A stretch of DNA of 64,000 bases from assembly GCA_963693365.1 (NCBI GenBank), contig CAVNZM010000005.1, positions 6,262,001-6,326,000 of the forward strand. Reading direction: 5' to 3'. Each line of letters begins with the position of its first letter. Position 1 is the stretch's first letter. Under the pieces are notes generated by a model. That model ran no database searches. It saw only the letters and a list, made by a program, of their open reading frames with translations, and had not been told where the DNA came from. The stretch is from Amoebidium appalachense. Taxonomy: Eukaryota > Ichthyosporea. Of this stretch, positions 1 to 12,508 are shown in pieces. A program made the translations under genes and the position numbers.

Positions 1-167
1 CATGGAAAGGTTCGGGTCGTGAAAGTGAATTTTGTTGTGGTAAAAGTCCTAAAGGTCTTATTTTAAAGATCGAGGGTTTGAATCAAATATTGAAATTCTA
101 CGCCCATTGTGCACTCGTAGGATTATTTCTGCATGGGAGGGCACATTACACCCGTACTGCCTCCCCC

Positions 168-169
168 GG

Positions 170-208
<39 letters not shown>

Positions 209-244
209 CCAACCAACCAACCAACCAACCAAAAAAAAAAAAAC
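168..244. repeat. Poly-C / CCAA / poly-A composite tract
   Basis: A run of about 28 C is followed by CCAA-type repeats and an A run. It is the first of several C-then-A composite tracts in the window. The surrounding bases 1-450 show no convincing coding signal. Confidence 0.9.
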
Positions 245-447
245 ATACGCACCTGAGGCCCTCCGCCATTATTAAAATTCTTCACAGATGATTATTAAGA
301 AATTGCATATGTGGCAACCGAACCTCGCACATAAGAACACTGCGACCTTTAAAACAGAAAAAACGAGAAGCGAGCTCCCCACACCCCACCCCTCCATCCC
401 CCTATAGCTACATCTTTGTTTCACTTTCAATGGTCAAATAGTCTCCC

Positions 448-460
448 CTAACACACGTGC

Positions 461-556
<96 letters not shown>

Positions 557-595
557 GACACACACACACACACACACAAATACAAACACGCACAT

Positions 596-646
<51 letters not shown>
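448..646. repeat. (CA)n microsatellite
   Basis: Nearly uninterrupted CA dinucleotide array with short interruptions around 556-603. The Cys-Val and His-Thr open frames across it are translations of the repeat. Confidence 0.97.
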
Positions 647-647
<1 letters not shown>

Positions 648-733
648 CATGAAATAAAGGTGGATTTGTGGAATTTGTTGACATAAATTATGTCCTGTGG
701 AGTACGTAGGCAGTTGTGTTCATCTAGCTCCCG

Positions 734-836
734 ATTGGCTCGTTAGTTTTGTTTGTGTTTAATTGGTTGCGGGATTGTTTGGTTTGCTTGCAGCCAATCG
801 GATCGTGATCTGGGCTTCCACGCGTGGGTATATAAG
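734..836 (+). promoter_or_regulatory. Core promoter: CCAAT boxes and TATA box split by LINE-A
   Basis: Inverted CCAAT (ATTGG) boxes lie at 734 and 762, a forward CCAAT at 794 and TATATAAG at 829-836. This is a conventional RNA polymerase II arrangement. LINE-A begins at about 851, where a start site 25-30 bp below the TATA box would be expected. The original downstream sequence now resumes at 5940. Promoter function is inferred from the motifs and their spacing. Confidence 0.6.
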
Positions 837-850
837 GCAGCCCGATTGAT
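834..850 (+). repeat. Target-site duplication of LINE-A, left copy
   Basis: The 17-mer aaggcagcccgattgat is repeated exactly at 5923-5939, directly after the A-rich tail of LINE-A. This defines the insertion and orients it plus. Confidence 0.93.
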
Positions 851-927
851 CCCTGCAGCAGCACCCCACCCCCCCAGCAGCCCACCTGTCTCAGACAGGG
901 AGGCAGTGGGAGGAGTGGGAGGCAACC

Positions 928-3900
928 ATGCGGGAGCAACTACAACTATACAGGTCCCAACTCCGAAGGAAACGGCAAAAACTCCTTTGGCTACGGGCAA
1001 CAGCAGCAGCAGAAGCACGGTGCAAGCGTATGGTGGACGAACTCCGGCGAGCACTAAGCAGCATTTTAGACCGGGGGAGTGTGAACGTCTCGGCTACGTT
1101 AGTCAAGCACGTCACCCCAACGGGCACTGAGTACCTCACGGAGTGGGCTGACACGGAGCCCGTCATTCGTGAAACTTATCACCGGTGGACGGCCCGCAGG
1201 AACCCACACATCGAGGAGATGCTCGCCGACCCAATGTGGGCCGACATCTATCGACCGATCCCCCCCGAAGACTCCCCATTAGGGTCTATAATGCACCCGG
1301 CCACCCACGACGAGCTCCAACAGATCGTCCAAAGCCGACAGGGGGGGAAGGCCCCCGGCCCAACGGAAATCCAGTACGAATACTTCCAACACCTGGGGCC
1401 AAAGGGGCTAGCATGGCTCCTACATATCATCAACGGATGTCTAGCCACGGGGACCACACCGAGGTCATGGCTGCACCACACCATCCATCCCCTACCGAAA
1501 GGGGAATGGGAAGGTGACTTCGACAAAACCCGACCGATAGCACTCTTGGAAACGGCACGGAAGCTGCTAGAATCGGTCATCAACCAGCGCCTACTCTCGA
1601 TCTTCCGGCAGTACCCCACCCTCCTCCCGGGGGGGAATTTTGGGTTCGTGCCGGGCCCGGGTATCGACGGGGCGCTGGCTATCATCCGAGAGACGATAGA
1701 GGATGCCATAGACCACGACCAGGAACTATGGATCGTCCAACAGGACATTAAGAGGGCATATGACACGGTGTCTTGGCCCTCGGTGGAACTGGGGCTCACC
1801 CGCCTGGGCACAGACCCCCAGCTAATCACCCTCCTCCGGCACATGTGGCACAGTCGTACGGCCACGGTGTGCACAGACCAGGGGCAGTCTGAGTCTTTCC
1901 CTGTTGAAAACGGCCTGGCCCAAGGGGCTGTCCTCTCCCCCATTCTGTGGATTATTTTCTACGATCCAGTTTTAACAGCCATCAAAAGGCACGGCAAGGG
2001 GTACACTTTCCACCTACCCCCACAGACACAGCACCACACACCGGCACAAACACCCCCGTGTGTGACGTCTGTAGCCTTCGCCGACGACACAACATGGTTT
2101 GGCCCCAACAAGGAGAGCATCCAGCAAACTCTCGATTTATCTGCCCCCTTTTTTTATTACCATGACTTGGAACCACACCCAGACAAGTTTTCAGTCCTCG
2201 CCCGTGGTACCCCAACACGGGCAACAGTGGCCCCCATGCAGTACCGCAAATCCCCGGGAGCACCACCCCTACCCATTCAGATCGAGCTCCCCGATGCAAA
2301 CATCAGAGTGCTAGGGGTCAACATCACCCTCCAACGACACACCCGGCCCAACGATGGGAAGGCCATGCAGCTGACATTACGGGCCACCACCATACTAGCC
2401 CGTAAAATGCTGGCACCCAGCCAAGTGATCTACGTAGCCAACAGTGTGGTGGCCCCGGCCATCCTCTTCCTCCTCAAAGGGTCAGTCATCAGCAACACCA
2501 CCATGCAGGCAATCGACAGCAAGTGGAGAGACCTACTCCGTCGGAAGTGTGGTTTCCACCGGAGCACCCCGTCCGGGCTGCTACACCATCCCACTCTAGG
2601 GGGACTGGCCAGCATCGTCGAATCAGCAGCCAGCACCATGGTTACGGAGCTGTGTGCCCTGCTGGAAACACCAGGACCAGCAGGGGACGTGGTCCGGTAC
2701 CGAGCCTGGCAGCAGCAACACGTGACAGGCCTACCCTACCCACCCCTGCAAGCACCCCCAGCCAAACTTTACAGGCTAGGGGGAAAGCAGCTCCACAACT
2801 ATTGGGCCCATATCACGGGGATCCTTCACGAGCGGCACCTGAGTATTGGGGAAACCCCTCCCCAAAAAACACAAGCACCCCCACCCCACCCCCCCTCCCC
2901 CCAAGGAGAAGGAGGGGAAGCAGCAACAACAACCAGCACCCCTATCAACACCGTTTTCCCGGACCACACCTTTGCGGCCCACATCGGCCCCCACACACAC
3001 CCCCGTCAACTCTACACGGTGGAGGACACCATGGTACGGCCGGGGGTGTTCCGGGCGTTCCCCGAACTGCCCCACCCCCCAGACCTACTACACCCGGGAG
3101 CTACACAGTGGTACAGGTCCATCATCAAGGGGGCCATCCCCATCGCAGACAAACTACGGCCAGCACCCAGACCACACACCCACCACACCATTGACCTCGT
3201 GCCAAACCACCCCGTCGGTGCATTCGTGGTGGAAATAGTCAAGAACGGGCAATACGAACTCAGCCAGGTGGTGGCCCACACCACCCACAACGGGGAGGCT
3301 TGGGTCAAAATAGCCCATCTACGGGACAACACAGAGGAGGAGGGGCTGAGATGGCACCGACCCACGTGGAACGACCCACATGGAACAGCCCATTTCCGCT
3401 TTTGCCCTGGTGACTGCAAATACGGCCACTCCCCATGGAACCTAGCCTACACCCCGGCCACCCTCTCCCCCAACCCCGGGTACGCAGACGGAGAGGGGGA
3501 AGGGTTAGACACGGAGCCAGAATCGGAGTCGACGGGGCCCAGCGACGACTCCGACGACTCAGAGGACTCTAACACCGACAGCACCAACAGCAAATACGAG
3601 CCCCCTGAGCCCCCAGCAGATAATCACACCCACAACAAGCAGTGTGTGGGGTGGACCCGTGCTGTGGAGGTGATACGGGCAGACCCCTACGTGGCCTTCA
3701 AGACCCGAATCACCACCCACATGGTAGTCCCGAAGTACCACAAGGACTTCATCAACACCGACAGTATCGACATCTACCAAGTCATCGCACTGAAGGATGG
3801 CTCCGATCCGGCCGAGCAGTGGAGGAAGATACACCATTTCCGGCGGCATCTTCCCCCCCACCAACAGGCATCACCCCAGATGCTCCACCTGCAAGCCAAC

Positions 3901-5592
3901 GAGGAAGCCACACCCTTACCGGGGGACCTCCCCGGCCCACCCCCCCCCCAGCAGCCACCACCGGTAGGGTCACCACCAGGACACAAGTGCACGGCCCACC
4001 CGGCTGACCTGCCGAGCCCACCCACTCCCCGTAGGCTCACCTACACCGACTTGGTGCCCCAGGCCACCTATGACGAGTGGCAGCAGCAAATCACCCTGAT
4101 CCCCCCAGACCAACCGATCACCGTTTATACGGACGGCAGCCTCATCCACCCGGGCAGGAGGATAGCCCAGGCCGGAGCCGGGGCGGTACTGGACACCCCG
4201 GACCGGAAAGCACCTCCAGTGACGGCCAAGACCAGGCTCCATACGGCCCTATCATCCACCCAAGCCGAACTCACAGGGGTACTACTAGCCCTCCTGCTCA
4301 CCCCCACCACCACCCCCATCCACATCAAGCTCGATAACCTCGGAGTAGTCGACCGATGGACGGCAAATATAGACCCCACCACACCCCCTCGACGCAAGCT
4401 AAAGTTCCCCCACATAGTGGAATGGGCTCACGTACGAGACCAACTCTCTCTCCGGCAACCAGGCTCTGTACAGGTATCGAGGGTGAAGGGGCACCAATCC
4501 AACACCAAACGGTACGGTCAACGGAATAACGAGGCAGACAAGGCAGCCAATGCAGGAAGAGTCCTCCCCCTCCCCCCCCCCCTACCTCCGGCCCCGGGGG
4601 GGGGGGGGAAATACTTCCTACGACTACAAGGCCACCGTATCCCCGGCAACATTCCCGGTACACTGAACCGGTTGAACAAGGACTTCCTCACCGACATGGC
4701 CGGCAAGACCAAGGCTATGTCCATACTAGCCGACCCCAGACTGCTCCCAGCCGAACGGAACCCCCTCAAGCTCAACAAGGGGCCCACACAGGCAACCATC
4801 GGGGCAGTCAGAGGAAACACTCGTAGCCTGTCCCTGGCCATGGGCACCCTGCCTACCATGGCACGGCTACACCGAGATCACCCCACCGTCGTTACACAGC
4901 CCACATGCCCCCGGTGCAGCCAGCACCCTGAGACCACCACCAACCTCTGGGCCTGCCCGGCCCATGCCGGGGAAGTCCCCACCCTGACCACCGCCATCAC
5001 AGCCTGCATCCACAACGTCCTGCACACTCGTCATCCAAACACCCCCACGGCACAGCACCACCATACGGCAGCCACGGTGGTAGACCAATGTGCATGGATA
5101 AACTGGATAGGAGGCAACGGTGACCCACCTGACCCCGAAGACACCAAGTGGGTCGAACGGGGATTCTGCCCACGATCGGTGGGCCCACTACTTGCAGCCA
5201 CCGGCACCACCAAGACCACCACCCGGGCCATCTTAGGAAAAATCACAGTAGAGTTGCAATCCTTTTTCTTTTCAAAAATCTGGCACCCACGGAACACAAC
5301 ACTCCCCCCCACCCACCCTAAAATGCAAAAACACCACCATATACCCACCACCCGTAGAAAGAAAAGTATGGCTCTCCAAAAACCCAAAAAACCAACAAAT
5401 ACACCCCCCACACACACCCGGCCGGCCTGTTCTGAATGCCGGAACACCCACAGACCCGGTGTGCCCTGTAAAACCCACCTTTTAGTCCACAAAAACATCG
5501 CCACAACATACGTACACCAACACATAATGTTAGGCAGCAACCCCCCACCACCACCACCACCACACCCCATCATCCACCCATACCCACCGTAA
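928..5592 (+). CDS. LINE-A reverse transcriptase / RNase H polyprotein (1554 aa)
   Basis: This polyprotein would copy the element's RNA at a nicked chromosomal target. The RT spans roughly residues 130-640, with GKAPGPTEIQYEYF at the fingers and the catalytic FADD box near residue 384. RNase HI begins near residue 1065 with VYTDGS, followed by AELTGV, LDNLGVVD and NEADKAAN, so the D-E-D-D set appears complete. A Cys/His cluster starting CPRC near residue 1326 and another (CSEC) near the C-terminus resemble LINE zinc knuckles. About 400 residues between RT and RNase H are unassigned and include a strongly acidic Asp/Ser/Glu stretch near residues 850-895. The start is the first ATG of the frame, but the natural protein probably began further upstream with an endonuclease domain lost by truncation. 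Residue numbers are approximate. Confidence 0.88.
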   Translation: MREQLQLYRSQLRRKRQKLLWLRATAAAEARCKRMVDELRRALSSILDRGSVNVSATLVKHVTPTGTEYLTEWADTEPVIRETYHRWTARRNPHIEEMLADPMWADIYRPIPPEDSPLGSIMHPATHDELQQIVQSRQGGKAPGPTEIQYEYFQHLGPKGLAWLLHIINGCLATGTTPRSWLHHTIHPLPKGEWEGDFDKTRPIALLETARKLLESVINQRLLSIFRQYPTLLPGGNFGFVPGPGIDGALAIIRETIEDAIDHDQELWIVQQDIKRAYDTVSWPSVELGLTRLGTDPQLITLLRHMWHSRTATVCTDQGQSESFPVENGLAQGAVLSPILWIIFYDPVLTAIKRHGKGYTFHLPPQTQHHTPAQTPPCVTSVAFADDTTWFGPNKESIQQTLDLSAPFFYYHDLEPHPDKFSVLARGTPTRATVAPMQYRKSPGAPPLPIQIELPDANIRVLGVNITLQRHTRPNDGKAMQLTLRATTILARKMLAPSQVIYVANSVVAPAILFLLKGSVISNTTMQAIDSKWRDLLRRKCGFHRSTPSGLLHHPTLGGLASIVESAASTMVTELCALLETPGPAGDVVRYRAWQQQHVTGLPYPPLQAPPAKLYRLGGKQLHNYWAHITGILHERHLSIGETPPQKTQAPPPHPPSPQGEGGEAATTTSTPINTVFPDHTFAAHIGPHTHPRQLYTVEDTMVRPGVFRAFPELPHPPDLLHPGATQWYRSIIKGAIPIADKLRPAPRPHTHHTIDLVPNHPVGAFVVEIVKNGQYELSQVVAHTTHNGEAWVKIAHLRDNTEEEGLRWHRPTWNDPHGTAHFRFCPGDCKYGHSPWNLAYTPATLSPNPGYADGEGEGLDTEPESESTGPSDDSDDSEDSNTDSTNSKYEPPEPPADNHTHNKQCVGWTRAVEVIRADPYVAFKTRITTHMVVPKYHKDFINTDSIDIYQVIALKDGSDPAEQWRKIHHFRRHLPPHQQASPQMLHLQANEEATPLPGDLPGPPPPQQPPPVGSPPGHKCTAHPADLPSPPTPRRLTYTDLVPQATYDEWQQQITLIPPDQPITVYTDGSLIHPGRRIAQAGAGAVLDTPDRKAPPVTAKTRLHTALSSTQAELTGVLLALLLTPTTTPIHIKLDNLGVVDRWTANIDPTTPPRRKLKFPHIVEWAHVRDQLSLRQPGSVQVSRVKGHQSNTKRYGQRNNEADKAANAGRVLPLPPPLPPAPGGGGKYFLRLQGHRIPGNIPGTLNRLNKDFLTDMAGKTKAMSILADPRLLPAERNPLKLNKGPTQATIGAVRGNTRSLSLAMGTLPTMARLHRDHPTVVTQPTCPRCSQHPETTTNLWACPAHAGEVPTLTTAITACIHNVLHTRHPNTPTAQHHHTAATVVDQCAWINWIGGNGDPPDPEDTKWVERGFCPRSVGPLLAATGTTKTTTRAILGKITVELQSFFFSKIWHPRNTTLPPTHPKMQKHHHIPTTRRKKSMALQKPKKPTNTPPTHTRPACSECRNTHRPGVPCKTHLLVHKNIATTYVHQHIMLGSNPPPPPPPHPIIHPYPP

Positions 5593-5836
5593 ATATTATA
5601 CACAACACCTAGGACTTCCCAATACTGTAGATCGACCAATGAGAGCCCTCGGTTAACGTTTATTGCTAGGTTTTGAATGGAGGGGAGGACTGGAGCCTCC
5701 TGCCGGCGTGGCTGGGGTAGTAGCCCTGGGCAAAGTGTGTACTTATAGTTAGGTTGTGAAGGATGGTTTAGCTTAGCTGAACTCATAGATAGCACCTTAA
5801 CTAGTGTACTGTCGGTGCTGTGTGGTAGACGGTAGT

Positions 5837-5870
5837 TTCCCTAGAGGGCCTGAAAAGGCCCTCCGGGAAC
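5837..5870 (+). other. LINE-A 3' stem-loop
   Basis: GAGGGCC (5844-5850), loop TGAAAA, then GGCCCTC (5857-5863) form a perfect 7-bp stem. TTTCCC and GGGAA outside it add an outer stem. It lies just before the A-rich tail. Several LINE families use a 3' hairpin for recognition by their own RT; that role is inferred here. Confidence 0.7.
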
Positions 5871-5922
5871 AAAACGTGATAAAATAAAAAAAAATAAAAA
5901 ATAAAAAATAAAAAAAAAAATA

Positions 5923-5939
5923 AAGGCAGCCCGATTGAT
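5923..5939 (+). repeat. Target-site duplication of LINE-A, right copy
   Basis: Exact repeat of 834-850. Host sequence continues after it and joins logically to the promoter upstream of LINE-A. Confidence 0.93.
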
Positions 5940-6360
5940 TGCAGTTCTCATCAGCTGTCAGTCACTGTTGATTACTGAGCTACACTTTCATCATTTCTTT
6001 TCTATTTTCTTGTTTCCCCACCCACCATCCCTATACACACACGGTATCACAACCTGTTTCTTTAATTTGGTATTTAGCGCTTACCATAACTTTGCACAAG
6101 GTGACCGACCCAAGGGAAGTGTTTTCGTCCAGGAACGGACTGTGATTCCATGTTCCACGGTTTTGCCTTCCCGGCCACAGGCTTGCCTCGGGTCTAAACA
6201 CTCCCTAATAAACAATGATGACTGGGGTCTGCCGGGTCCTACAGACCTTGCAGGCTCCTTTCGTCCGGCGGAGGTGCCCCTAGGCACCACCTCCAGAGGC
6301 ACACAACGGGTCACAGTGTCGGCATAGATTACTAGTATATTACTAGTATAAGTTAACATG
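5940..6360 (+). other. Displaced host sequence downstream of split promoter; no assigned gene
   Basis: This would be the transcribed side of the promoter at 734-836. A 130-codon open frame covers 5935-6327, but it begins inside the target duplication and resembles no family I recognise. A possible poly(A) signal, AATAAA, lies near 6208. It may hold the 5' end of a gene or a short transcript; coding capacity is unsupported. Confidence 0.35.
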
Positions 6361-7129
6361 TGTTGATGTAGTTTTTTATATGGGTGGGTGGTGGTGATGA
6401 TGGTGGAGTAGTGGCGGTGTGTGCGTGCGTGCGTGCGTGCGTGCGTGCGTGTGTGCGTGCGTGCGTGCGTCGTGTGTTGGAGGGCGGAGGGAGAATACCA
6501 AGTAAAAAGGGAGGCGGTGGGGGTATGACCTCCCCCCCCCCCCCCCCCCCCCCCCGGCATTGAGGGGTGTAACCTCGGTCATGAGAGCCCCCTCCTCCCC
6601 CCTCCCCCTCTCCCCCCCCCCTCTTTCCCATTATCCCAGACATCAGGATTATCAATACTGGGATTCTGTTGCTTGTTAAGCAAACTGACGATGGAGTGGT
6701 TGCCCCCCCCTCCCCCTCCCCCCCCTCCCGCCCCTCAAACCCCCCCCCCCACCCTCCTCCCTTCCTTCTGTAACACCTTCCCTGATGATAACCTCGCTCG
6801 TAACCCCCCCCCCCCCCCCTTCCCCCCCCCCCCCCCCTCCCCCCCCCCCCCGCCTCTCCCCCCTGTTCCTCCCTCTTCCCCACGCACGCAATCACCCACC
6901 CACCCACCCACCCAACACCCACCCACCCCCCTGGCCATCCACCCCGTTTTCTTTTTTATTGATGCTCTCTTGGAGCAAATACCAAATATGTCACGAACAC
7001 TAGGAGCGGAAGTCCAAGCGGGAGTGGGGAGAGAAACCGGGATGGTAGATGAATATGATATATATGTGTCTGTTTGTGTCTGTGTGTGTGTCTGTGTGTG
7101 CGCGTGTGTGACTGTGTGGGTGGGTGGGG

Positions 7130-7176
<47 letters not shown>

Positions 7177-7423
7177 GAGGGGGGGGGGGGGCATGCTTTT
7201 TGCCTTTTACTTCGTTTTGGATCTTGTGCAGCTTGTGCGCAGTCCTAAATTTGTCGTCTCAAGGTTACATGATGGAAGTTCCTGCCAAAAATTGCAAGCC
7301 TTCTTAGATATGTGGATTTTTTTTTTTAGATATGCGGATTCTACCTTTTGAGTAATTTTAAAGCTCTGCCCCCCTCACTCCCCATGCCCCCTCCCTCAGT
7401 TGCCTTATCCCCTAATCACGGTA

Positions 7424-7497
<74 letters not shown>

Positions 7498-8700
7498 AAA
7501 AAAAAGAAAAAAGAAAACAAAAAAAAACACCAACACCACCATAATCACAATGCAACCACGGCTAATCACAACACCCACTCTACCGCTTCTACTTGCAACA
7601 ATATTGAACAAGCTGGGGGCACTGTGTGCTCAGTCGTACACGACTGTGAAAGAGAGTTGCGCTCACGCAGGGGTACACACATGCACTCACAAACACACGC
7701 ACACACAAACACACACGCACGAACACGTACGCATGCACACGCACGCGCGCACACGCACAAGCGGACACACACACATGAAAGTAGACGCCCCTAGCCACAC
7801 AACGTGGCACACGCAAGTACGCACACAAGCACGCACGCACACACATGGACACGCAGGCACACGCACACGCACACGCACACGCACACACGCATGCACACAC
7901 ACACACACACACGCACGCACATCACACACATCACGGCCGTCACACGCACAAACCAGCCAGAGACACACACACACACACAAACTCAAATCGTCGCATAACA
8001 GGCCACACACACGCATGTACACAGATGCACATGCGCGCACACACGCACACAGGCGGAGAATACGCACACATGCGGGCTTGGCCATCTAGCCCTATGAAAC
8101 ACACACACACACATGCACTAGTTTGTATTCAATCACACAGACAGGAACACACACGCACGCACACGAGAGCGCATGCACGCACACACGAATGCCCATAGGC
8201 ACGCACACACCCTTAACATGTGCGTGCGCGCACACGCATACACACACACGCACACCTACACACGCCCACACACACACGCGCGCGCGCACGCCCGCACACA
8301 CACAAACACGCAATAGTTGATAGCCCGCACACACAGCATGCTACATGTACACACGCACACAAGCACACAAGCACGCATATGCATGCACTTGCAGGCTCGT
8401 TGACAGTTTTTACGTGCTGGCCTGCATGCTAGCCTCACTAGGCGAAAGCCAACCAGGTCCTATCGTCACCATCGCACATCCATTCGAATACCGTGCGCAT
8501 GCGGATACTAAATTATTGAAGACGCGGATATCGATATCCGACAGCCAATGCATAAATAACACGGACACGCCTGGGCGGTACACGTTTGATACACGTAGAG
8601 ATACATACCCCCGGCACACGCATGCACGGGCGTGCTCGTGCGTGAAGGACGCGCGCACACATACCTAATATTAGTCCTTTGTGTATTCATTAGTTCAGTG
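6361..8700. repeat. Simple-sequence block: GTGC, poly-C/G, C-to-A composite, imperfect CA
   Basis: Contents in order: GTGC repeats (6418-6470); poly-C with short interruptions (6532-6900); TG then poly-G (7075-7190); a long poly-C followed by A run (7424-7505); and imperfect CA/CG-rich dinucleotide sequence (7670-8360). Two short unique patches (6940-7070 and 7200-7400) and 8400-8700 show no coding evidence. Confidence 0.9.
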
Positions 8701-10185
8701 TACTGCATGTTTTACCGATAAAACGGGCACGAACTTCTGTTACCATAAAAGGCAATGGGTTTTCGTGTCGAATATTGATCTGCCGCCGTGCCGCCTGCGA
8801 CCGTTGCTGAACCTGGTCCTTCGAAGAAGCAGATTTCTGAACTAAGTACTTGCGTGATATATAAAAAGCACACCTTAAGTATTACTAATAGTAATGGCCA
8901 TTGCAGCATTTGTCCAGCTTTATTGATTTTTTTGATGTTGTTGATGTTTTTTTTCTTGGAAAAGCAAAGCATTCGTGTGACTTTTGTGTAATTGATATAG
9001 CGTTATGTTTGATTGGTCACCTTATTTTATTGATCGCAGCCTGCCAATAAGAAACAAAAAGCTAGCCAATCATCCGAAGCCTCCCCATGGAGCGGTAACT
9101 GTGGCGCATTCCTTTCTCTACCCAACACCAATCACAGAAAGGGTGGATCTTGGAACTGCCAGGTAACATTGTGACAAATAGATCGATGTTCACAACTCTG
9201 AATGATTCATCACCTTTGCAACGAAGGCCAATTCTCGAATCATGTGAATTTATTTACTTGGTGAAGGTAAATATTTGGTATGAATTTCATTCTTGTAAGC
9301 GATATAACAATTGTCATTGTTCTTTTAGAAGTTTTTGCATATTTCCCGTTGTCATTCCCCCGCGCAACCACGCGAAAGATCCGACATAGGCCTAAGGCGT
9401 TATGTTTCATTACCATATTTGGCCAATGAAAGGACGCAAATCATGCTCTTCTAAGTTCACGCTTTTCACTGCTTGGGCAACAGCCAATCGAAATCTGCAT
9501 TCCAACGTTTTCGTTCGTTCTGCAGCGCGCAGCTGTGAACACATGCAGACAGGGCCCCTCTTGCCGCTCACTTTTACGACTGCCTGAACACATGCCTGTT
9601 CGCTGCAGCATGTGTATGGAGTAGTTGGGGTGTTTTGAAACTGTTTAGCTACCAATTTTTAGAATATTTACTGATAGAACAACAACTGAATTGAAAGCCC
9701 ACACGTACCAGGCCTTCGATGGTGCCTGCATGACTCTGCAAGTACTAGTGGAGTCCCATTTATTTTGACACACGCAAGAACATCCTCCTAACCGCGGCCA
9801 TTAGCATAGTGGGTATTTAGGTTTCCAACAAAAGTTCTGTTTAGCACCAACACTGTACCATAGGCCAAAATTGCTTGAACAATGAGGGGGGCCCAACCTC
9901 TTTACTACACACACACGTGGCAGGTAAGGGAACAAGTGAGGGAATCAGGCTGTGTTGCCCTGAAAAGTTTGAGATATCCATGCCTGAATAATGATGATAT
10001 GTTCATAGCCGTGGCTCTTGTATTCTATGTGTTTTGATGCAGTTGCACAGCGTGCGTGCTCTGCAGTTGTGTGCATACGCGGAGCCTGGTGTCTTAGCCT
10101 ACACACACAATGTGAGGATGTAAAATTGCTCGGGCACTCTGAATAGCATGCCTAATGGTGAAGTAGAGCTATTCAGGCTGGAATA
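8701..10185. other. Unique A+T-richer spacer with many CCAAT motifs
   Basis: No microsatellite and no open frame with recognisable content. CCAAT or ATTGG pentamers recur at about 9010-9500 on both strands. The spacing suggests a regulatory or promoter region, but I cannot name the target gene. Confidence 0.5.
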
Positions 10186-10189
10186 ATAC

Positions 10190-11415
<1,226 letters not shown>

Positions 11416-11641
11416 CACACACATGCACTTTCTTCGCAGTGTATCTATGTACACTGCACTGCACATGCTATTCTAACCCCTGTTGCAACCCAACTCATAC
11501 CTATCACTCATCTGGATACCCATTGTCGGGGTTACTTGAAGTACCAATAATCAGACTGACCCCCTACAATGCATATCTCCCTAGGCGTCATCTGTATTTT
11601 CAACCCGCCACAATTTCTGAGCATAGAGCCAATCAACGAGC

Positions 11642-12467
11642 ATGGCCCCGTCGGGTCCATCTCCTTTTTTGGGCAAGACCCCCGGTGCAAGAAGCCAATC
11701 AACGCCGTGCGCTGCGAATATGAACCAATCAAACGGGCAGAATGCCATGCTCAGCCAATCGATGGGTGGAGGCGGGTTGTCGAATTTTGTTCTCGACTTG
11801 GAGCCTCTGGACACTGAATGTGGCCCAATGGCTGACATGATGCTGGGAAATATGAACCACATGACTTCCAACCAATCAAATTGCGGCTCTCAGGGGTTCA
11901 ACCAATCGCACGGCGGCGGCATGATGGGCGGCGGGATGTGCGGCATGATGGGCGGGCAGTCAAACGGCATGATTTCCAGCCAATCAATGGGTATGCTTTG
12001 CTCAGCCAATCAAATGAACTACATGGGCAAACCCAATGGGATGGGCCCGATGAACGGCATGGCCGGGTCAATGGGTAGCCAATCAAGTTCCGTTATGGGC
12101 GGTCCAATGAACCAATCAAAAGTCATGAATGGCGGCCGCGGAATGATGGGAGGCAGCTGCAACCCCACGACAATGGGCCAATCAGCAAACGGGATGGGGT
12201 TTCAGAACCCCAACGGCCAATCAATGTGCATGCCTGGGATGGGCAACCCAAATATGGCAATGGTACAGTCCCAGTTTTGCAGCAATGGAAATATGATGGC
12301 GACTATGAACCAATCAAACGGCCCGATGGGGGTATGTGTGGACCTTGTGCCATGGGTTGTATTTTCCAGCGTTTTGTTGGCTTTTTCCCTTCTTCTTTTC
12401 TTCTTTCCTTTTCCGTCTCTCTGTTTGCTTGGTAGCTGCTTTTGGCAAGTTGGGCTGTGACCTCCCG

Positions 12468-12508
<41 letters not shown>

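Larger units (their letters stand above)
851..5922 (+). mobile_element. LINE-A: non-LTR retrotransposon, probably 5'-truncated
   Basis: The element is bounded by an exact 17-bp target duplication. It contains one long RT/RNase H frame (928-5592), a 3' UTR with a stable hairpin, and an A-rich tail with interspersed T (about 5878-5922). No apurinic endonuclease domain precedes the RT, and the reading frame appears open for some codons upstream of the first ATG. Both facts suggest a copy truncated inside its ORF rather than an endonuclease-free family. The intact reading frame implies recent insertion. Confidence 0.9.

Noticed and set aside
408-650. Cys-Val and His-Thr open frames over CA/TG arrays, here and at 10.1-11.5, 35.3, 45-47.9, 50-53, 58-61 and 63 kb
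   Set aside because: They are six-frame translations of dinucleotide repeats, open on both strands, with no non-repeat sequence.
6376-6922. Gly-rich and Pro-rich open frames over poly-C/poly-G
   Set aside because: Homopolymer translation; interrupted by variable run lengths and open in several frames.
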